Virus record (IMG/VR): IMGVR_UViG_3300010371_000083
Coordinates: 1 to 33,223 of that record
DNA length: 33,223 bases
Strand: one strand, 5' to 3'
DNA from: a virus
The position numbers were made by a program, and so were the translations under genes. The notes under the pieces were generated by a model. It saw only the letters and a list, made by a program, of their open reading frames with translations, did not search any database and was not told the origin of the DNA. This document shows, piece by piece, positions 29,680-33,223 of the stretch (position 1 is the stretch's first letter; each line of letters opens with the position of its first letter).

Positions 29680-29944
29680 AGACAGCTCGCCGGGTCATCG
29701 ACGCAGTACAGACGGGGTCGCGCCGATTGCTGGACCTGACGACGAGACGGGCATCCGCATCGGCCTCGGCATCCAATCCCTGGGAGCGAACCTCGCGGAA
29801 CATTTCCGCGCTCGACGCCACCTTACGCGGGCTCAACGAGCGGCTGAGAGTGCACGCCTCGCCGCGGTCCTGGACGGAATCGCAGGAGAGATCGACACCC
29901 TGAGGATCGGCGTGCGGGCGATGGCGAGGCAGGACCTTGGGTGA
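29666..29944 (+). CDS. small helical protein of the lysis cassette, 92 aa
   Basis: ATG 29666 lies inside the end of the holin-like gene. The protein has a polar start and a helical body (GIRIGLGIQSLGANLAEHFR, RAQRAAESARLAAVLDGIAG). There is no membrane segment. A competing frame at 29676 reads as basic, repetitive sequence and is rejected. Its role in lysis is unknown; antiholin or assembly helper functions are only suggested by position. Confidence 0.6.
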   Translation: MPRNEDSSPGHRRSTDGVAPIAGPDDETGIRIGLGIQSLGANLAEHFRARRHLTRAQRAAESARLAAVLDGIAGEIDTLRIGVRAMARQDLG

Positions 29945-30284
29945 CACCGAGCCGGAATACGTGCTTGAGTACGACGACGCGCACGAGCTGCCGTTCGCCG
30001 AGGAGCAGACGCCGACGAAGCTGGAGGAGCCTGGCGCATGTTGGCGGTGCTGGCGCATCATGCCGGTCCAGATCGTTGCGCCCGCTCCCGGCTCGACACA
30101 CGAGGCGATGCGGTTCCACACGTGCATCGCGAGCGCGGGCGGCGGATGGGCATGGTGCGCGGTGACGATGGTTCTGCGGCTGGGTACGTTCGAGCTGTAC
30201 GTGGGGCCGAACCGGCGCACGGCGATCTTGCCGCCGCCGAGCGGAGAGCGGCGCCGATTCCCGCCGCGGAAGGACGACGTATGA
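29937..30284 (+). CDS. hypothetical protein with Cys/His motif, 115 aa
   Basis: The only in-frame start near the previous stop is TTG 29937; the next ATG would cut the first third. The N-terminus is acidic (TEPEYVLEYDDAHELPFAEE), then CWRCWRIMPVQIVA, a histidine and cysteine (HTC) and VLRLGTFELYVGPNRRTAIL. CxxC plus HxC may bind a metal. The stop overlaps the endolysin start (ATGA). The function is unknown. Confidence 0.55.
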   Translation: MGDTEPEYVLEYDDAHELPFAEEQTPTKLEEPGACWRCWRIMPVQIVAPAPGSTHEAMRFHTCIASAGGGWAWCAVTMVLRLGTFELYVGPNRRTAILPPPSGERRRFPPRKDDV

Positions 30285-30739
30285 AGTCACGCTTCTTCTC
30301 GATCGACGAGTTCCGTTGCCACAGCGGCGAGCCGTACCCCGCGGCGTGGGCCGATGACCGCTTGCAGGCCCTCTGCAACGTCCTCGACACCATCCGCGAC
30401 GCCTGGGAGGGCCCGATCACCGTCGTCTGCGGATACCGGACGGCGGCCTACAACGCCGCCCTCGCCGAGGCCTCGGCGAAGCGCAACGGCGGCGTCTCTG
30501 GCGTGGCCCAGAACAGCCAGCACATCCAGGGGCGAGCCGCCGATGTTCGCCCGGCCGCTCCCACCGTGGAGCGGGTGCGCGAGCTCCACGCGCTCGTGCG
30601 CCGGCTGTTCGACGAGGGCAAGCTCCCGCAGCTCGGGGGGCTCGGGCTCTACCCGGGTTTCGTACACGTTGACGTCCGAGCAAAACAGAACGGTCACCTT
30701 GCTACCTGGGGCGGCATCGGAATGGGCGAGTCGCAGTGA
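30281..30739 (+). CDS. M15 peptidase endolysin (D-Ala-D-Ala carboxypeptidase-like), 152 aa
   Basis: ATG 30281 overlaps the previous stop (ATGA). The product follows the M15_3-type peptidase layout: FSIDEFRCHSGEPYP (the F...F.C.....P start), GPITVVCGYRTAAYNAAL (P..V.SGYR..N), SQHIQGRAADVRP with H and D zinc ligands, and GFVHVDVR with the last His. The full length (about 150 aa) contains only the catalytic domain, without a cell-wall-binding part or a signal peptide, so it depends on the holin to reach the murein. It cleaves peptide cross-links of peptidoglycan. Confidence 0.85.
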   Translation: MKSRFFSIDEFRCHSGEPYPAAWADDRLQALCNVLDTIRDAWEGPITVVCGYRTAAYNAALAEASAKRNGGVSGVAQNSQHIQGRAADVRPAAPTVERVRELHALVRRLFDEGKLPQLGGLGLYPGFVHVDVRAKQNGHLATWGGIGMGESQ

Positions 30740-31323
30740 CGCCGGGACAGAAGCGCGCGGGGCTGGCGCTGGCGCCGGTCATCCTGTTCGGCGCGTTCCT
30801 CGTCGGCAGGGTCACCGCGAGCCCGCCTCCGAGCCACGACGAGCGCAAGGTTGTCACCGACTCGAAGGCGACCTCCACCACAGTCGCCAAGGTCGACGAG
30901 GCCAAGCACGAGACCGCCACCCGCGACACGGACACCACGGTTCGCACGGTAACGCGCTGGCTGCCCGCTGTCGCTGCCTCCGTCGGGTGTCCAGCAGTCC
31001 CCGCCCACGTCGAGCAGGAGACGGTCAGGGAGACCCACGCGGCGGCCACCCGGACGGCCGACACGAAGCGGGCGCAGCAGGTCCAACAGCACGCCGAGAC
31101 CGAGGCGCATCAGACCGTGGTGGAGTTGCACGCCGTCGAGGCGCGCCCGAACTGGAACATCGCAGTCCTGGCAGGCGCTCAGCTCGGCGGGCGCAGTCTA
31201 CTTATCCCGGCCCCATTCGTCGGCGGCGTCCACATCCAGCGGCGCGTCCTGGGGCCGGTCAGCATCGGCCTGTGGGGGACGACCGGGATGGCCGGTGGGG
31301 TCAGCGTCGGCCTGTCCTGGTAG
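30736..31323 (+). CDS. spanin-like membrane protein with periplasmic helix and C-terminal beta region, 195 aa
   Basis: GTG 30736 overlaps the endolysin stop (GTGA). Residues about 8-28 (AGLALAPVILFGAFLVGRV) are a membrane anchor. Residues about 35-135 form a long Thr/Lys/Glu/Ala-rich, partly coiled-coil stretch (THAAATRTADTKRAQQVQQH). The last 60 residues (WNIAVLAGAQLGGRSLLIPA, SIGLWGTTGMAGGVSVGLSW) alternate like an outer-membrane beta hairpin and end in an aromatic residue, as beta-barrel proteins do. This fits a one-gene spanin that links inner and outer membrane in Gram-negative lysis. No lipobox is seen. The 3' end overlaps an antisense gene. Confidence 0.6.
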   Translation: MTPGQKRAGLALAPVILFGAFLVGRVTASPPPSHDERKVVTDSKATSTTVAKVDEAKHETATRDTDTTVRTVTRWLPAVAASVGCPAVPAHVEQETVRETHAAATRTADTKRAQQVQQHAETEAHQTVVELHAVEARPNWNIAVLAGAQLGGRSLLIPAPFVGGVHIQRRVLGPVSIGLWGTTGMAGGVSVGLSW

Positions 31324-31533
31324 CGCGATCGGCTCGGCTGCGATAAGCCTGCCGTGGGTGGCGCAGTAGTACGACGATGGCGGGTTGAAAAATCCGTCGT
31401 GCAACTCTACGCCACACACTCCGCAGTAGATCTGCGTTCGCGCGCCCTGGAACATCACCTTACACTCGACGGGCAGGTAAAGTGCCTCGTCGGTGATCCT
31501 CAAGCCGCCGACGTAAATTGGCTTGTAACCCAT
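31198..31533 (-). CDS. zinc-binding-like protein, 111 aa
   Basis: ATG 31533 follows the strong site GGAGGAGACG. Residues 37-60 hold CGVCGVELHDGFFNPPSSYY then CATH: C37, C40, C57, H60, a compact zinc-binding knuckle. The last about 40 residues (GQADADPTGHPGRPPQADAD and onward) are low-complexity and antisense to the spanin-like gene, so they may be an unselected read-through tail. No family name is known. Confidence 0.6.
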   Translation of the reverse strand: MGYKPIYVGGLRITDEALYLPVECKVMFQGARTQIYCGVCGVELHDGFFNPPSSYYCATHGRLIAAEPIALPGQADADPTGHPGRPPQADADRPQDAPLDVDAADEWGRDK

Positions 31534-31548
31534 CGTCTCCTCCTACTC
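31531..31548 (-). repeat. 18-bp translation-initiation repeat, copy 1
   Basis: On the minus strand GAGTAGGAGGAGACGATG contains, in one block, the stop TAG of the upstream gene, the Shine-Dalgarno GGAGGAG and the ATG of the next. It is identical to the block at 31723-31740. Confidence 0.7.
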
Positions 31549-31725
31549 CTCTGCCTTCAGCGCCGCATCTGCGAGTCGCACGGCCTCAGCATACACGCTT
31601 CGGATCCTCCTGAAGTGCTCCGTCATGGCAAGCTCTGTGGAGCAGCGAGGACAGTGCCAGCAGCCCATGCATCCGTTCAGCGCTGACTCGCACGTAGGGC
31701 ACAGCGGCCATTTGCCAGTCGGCAT
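31543..31725 (-). CDS. zinc-ribbon protein, 60 aa
   Basis: ATG 31725 follows GGAGGAGACG. Six cysteines at 9, 12, 19, 22, 25 and 28 (LCPTCESALNGCMGCWHCPR then C) should bind one or two zinc ions. The C-terminal half is a charged helix (EHFRRIRSVYAEAVRLADAA). Such short zinc ribbons in phages often bind nucleic acid or RNA polymerase, but this is not shown here. Confidence 0.65.
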   Translation of the reverse strand: MPTGKWPLCPTCESALNGCMGCWHCPRCSTELAMTEHFRRIRSVYAEAVRLADAALKAEE

Positions 31726-31740
31726 CGTCTCCTCCTACTC
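31723..31740 (-). repeat. 18-bp translation-initiation repeat, copy 2
   Basis: Same 18 bases as at 31531-31548, again joining the TAG stop of the preceding gene with the Shine-Dalgarno and start of the next. The flanking genes show no similarity, so the junction itself seems to have been duplicated or conserved. Confidence 0.7.
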
Positions 31741-32013
31741 TATCGCCCCAACGGCGCGCAATGCTTCCTCGACCGTATTAGCACGTCGCCAGTGACGCGG
31801 GAACACCGCGGCCAGCGCCATCTCCTTAGGCGTTAGGCCAGCCTTGGCGTCGCGCTTCGCCTCTATCAGCACCGGGTCACCCGTCACGACGTGCACGGCC
31901 AGGATGTCAGCCCCGAGAGGCCCGTTGTGGATGTCGATGGCAACGGTTCGCTTCTTCAGCTCGCGCAGAATCGCCCAGTGCGTCTTATCGGCTCTGTGGC
32001 GGCTCCTGAACAT
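31735..32013 (-). CDS. VRR-NUC/PD-(D/E)xK nuclease-like protein, 92 aa
   Basis: The protein follows the small phage VRR-NUC-like pattern: SRHRADKTHWAILRELKKRT, then GADILAVHVVTGDPVLIEAK with D36 and E51-A-K53 forming the D...ExK metal site, then GLTPKEM and a closing helix (ANTVEEALRAVGAI). These proteins resemble Holliday-junction or repair nucleases; many are found in phage replication regions. ATG 32013 lies directly after the stop of the 391-aa gene (TGA-ATG), with no separate strong ribosome binding site visible, so coupled translation is likely. Confidence 0.7.
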   Translation of the reverse strand: MFRSRHRADKTHWAILRELKKRTVAIDIHNGPLGADILAVHVVTGDPVLIEAKRDAKAGLTPKEMALAAVFPRHWRRANTVEEALRAVGAIE

Positions 32014-33189
32014 TCAGCCTAACGGCGTCCCCTTCCGTATCGCCCGGCGCCGCTCCTGCCAACTCAGGATGTACTCGTCAGTCCCGGATACATGCGCGTC
32101 GTCGAGGAGCGCGAGCGCGTCGTCTAGCTTTGCTTCGAGCTGCGCGGCCTCGTCGGCCAGCTGATGGAACGCCGACAGCTGCGCCAGGACGACCGGCGGC
32201 GCCGAGTGCAGCCGCCCATCTTCTCCGCGCGTCACCATCACGCGCTTCAGCGCTTTGCGTGCCTCGCGTATCCGCTCGCTCAGCGGCACCTTCGCGGGCT
32301 CGGGCTGGTCCGGCGCGGGCGGTTCGACGGGCTCCAGTATGTCGTAGCGGCCCGCGCGCCAATGGAAAGCGATTGGCAACTCTCCAGCAAGCTCTCCTTC
32401 GTACACCTGGCGCGGCTCGTCTGGATCTTGGTTGATGCCTTCGTGTCTCCACTGCACCCACTGCCCGACGACCGGCAACGGCACGCCCGGACCGCTTCGC
32501 CCGACCACGCGGAACCCAGGAGGCATCGCGCTTACGGGTTGGGCCGGCGCGGTAAGCAACGTCGGCACCGTCATCGGCTCGCCGGTCAGCGTGTTCGGCA
32601 GCGTTACAGGCGGCTCGGCTCGGACCAGCGCGCCCATTCGCTCGGCGTGGTCTGCGCAGGCTACTCCAATATCGCTGTACTTGGTCCCGACGACTGTCTC
32701 CCATGAGGGCGCAGTCGTGCAGTCAAAATTACCGTCGGCGCCCTCATGGAGGCACTCCTCAGCGCCGCTGAACATCGGAACCCACCCCGGCGCCAAGGCC
32801 CACCCGTCCGGGATGCGCGGCTCGGTTGTGCGAGGCCGATGGACCTTACAGTCGCACGTGTCGGCGCCGCACTCTTGAGGCCAGGAGGCGACGCGGGGAT
32901 TCGCCAGCCGGTGAGCGGCCCGACCGTGTCCACAGACGCACTCCAGATCGATGTTCGCCCAGTCGTACCCGTCAGGGATGCGCGGCTCGACGACGGGCGC
33001 AGCGGGCTCAAGTGGCATGCCGTCGGGCTGGTCGGTCCAGTCGCGGACCTCGCGCTTCCCGGCCTTGCGCTGGTCGTAGCTCTTGCACCATTCGAGAATC
33101 TCGGTCCGCGTGGTCGCGCCGTTCGGAAGGCACGCGTAGAACTCGCCCAGCAGGCGACGGGCCTTGGTCAGCAATTCCTCGTCGGTCAT
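32014..33189 (-). CDS. Cys-rich mosaic protein, 391 aa
   Basis: ATG 33189 has GGAGGTG upstream and overlaps the stop of a gene that leaves the window. The N-terminal 60 residues are helical (DEELLTKARRLLGEFYACLP, EILEWCKSYDQRKAGKREVR). Residues about 84-116 hold CVCGHGRAAH then C, CDCKVH, a treble-cysteine motif common in phage proteins. EPRIPDG occurs twice (about 68 and 122). The middle has a small beta domain (WVQWRHEGINQDPDEPRQVY, FHWRAGRYDILEPVE), and the end is a long helix (LADEAAQLEAKLDDALALLD). It looks assembled from separate modules; no enzyme motif is visible. Confidence 0.6.
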   Translation of the reverse strand: MTDEELLTKARRLLGEFYACLPNGATTRTEILEWCKSYDQRKAGKREVRDWTDQPDGMPLEPAAPVVEPRIPDGYDWANIDLECVCGHGRAAHRLANPRVASWPQECGADTCDCKVHRPRTTEPRIPDGWALAPGWVPMFSGAEECLHEGADGNFDCTTAPSWETVVGTKYSDIGVACADHAERMGALVRAEPPVTLPNTLTGEPMTVPTLLTAPAQPVSAMPPGFRVVGRSGPGVPLPVVGQWVQWRHEGINQDPDEPRQVYEGELAGELPIAFHWRAGRYDILEPVEPPAPDQPEPAKVPLSERIREARKALKRVMVTRGEDGRLHSAPPVVLAQLSAFHQLADEAAQLEAKLDDALALLDDAHVSGTDEYILSWQERRRAIRKGTPLG

Positions 33190-33223
33190 CGGGCACCTCC
33201 ATTGCGCTGGCCGTAGCGGGCGA
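33186..33223 (-). CDS. C-terminal end of a gene that leaves the window
   Basis: On the minus strand the last 11 codons before a TGA at 33188-33186 read ARYGQRNGGAR. The stop overlaps the ATG of the 391-aa gene (ATGA), the coupling seen throughout, which suggests a real gene end. Too short to identify. Confidence 0.4.
   Translation of the reverse strand, partial: ARYGQRNGGAR

Noticed and set aside
1-33223. CRISPR arrays, insertion sequences, rRNA genes
   Set aside because: No spaced direct repeats, no transposase, and no rRNA-like sequence were seen in the window.

Overview
The window is a stretch of the genome of a tailed, short-tailed (podovirus-like) bacteriophage or prophage. It is GC-rich and very densely packed: most neighbouring genes overlap by ATGA, GTGA or TGATG, and many ribosome binding sites contain GGAGACG or AAGGAG. 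The host is most likely Gram-negative. This is inferred from a spanin-like lysis protein with an N-terminal membrane anchor and from a lipobox lipoprotein. No DNA polymerase, helicase or RNA polymerase lies in the window, and genes run off both edges, so the genome continues outside.

Layout. (1) 1-1096, plus strand: four small Cys-rich or helix-turn-helix proteins of early-gene type. (2) 1098-27018, minus strand, read right to left: the virion module. In order of transcription it holds several small proteins (27018 to 25103), terminase large subunit, portal, a small gene overlapping the portal end, a GroES-like protein, scaffold, two small head proteins, a Mu gpT-like major capsid protein, two related beta-helix proteins, a 522-aa protein with an N-terminal zinc ribbon, a P22 gp4-like adaptor, a pectate-lyase-fold tailspike, a P22 gp10-like tail hub, five proteins that look like ejection proteins or their helpers, two small proteins and an SGNH-hydrolase tail protein. 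(3) 11003-11458: a single plus-strand gene for a lipoprotein with an HELGH metallopeptidase motif, wedged between the tailspike and the tail hub. (4) 27019-28174: a control region around a leftward helix-turn-helix gene, with palindromes, hairpins and a possible rightward promoter. (5) 28175-31323, plus strand: small proteins, a ribbon-helix-helix-like protein overlapping a short serine recombinase, then a lysis cassette (holin-like, two small proteins, M15 peptidase endolysin, spanin-like). (6) 31198-33223, minus strand: small zinc-ribbon proteins, a VRR-NUC-like nuclease and a Cys-rich mosaic protein.

How it works together. Terminase and portal package DNA into a shell built from scaffold and capsid, possibly with help from the phage GroES-like protein. 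The gp4/gp10-like proteins close the portal, the tailspike and the SGNH protein probably process surface polysaccharide, and the Pro-rich, coiled-coil and glycine-zipper proteins are probably ejected with the DNA. Holin, M15 peptidase and spanin then open the cell. The serine recombinase and helix-turn-helix protein suggest a temperate or formerly temperate life style, but no attachment site could be identified.

Points worth a second look: the embedded metallopeptidase lipoprotein; a beta-helix gene whose only well-placed start codon is ATC; the GroES-like protein; a serine recombinase without its usual DNA-binding domain, coupled to a DNA-binding-like protein; and several very short or overlapping genes.
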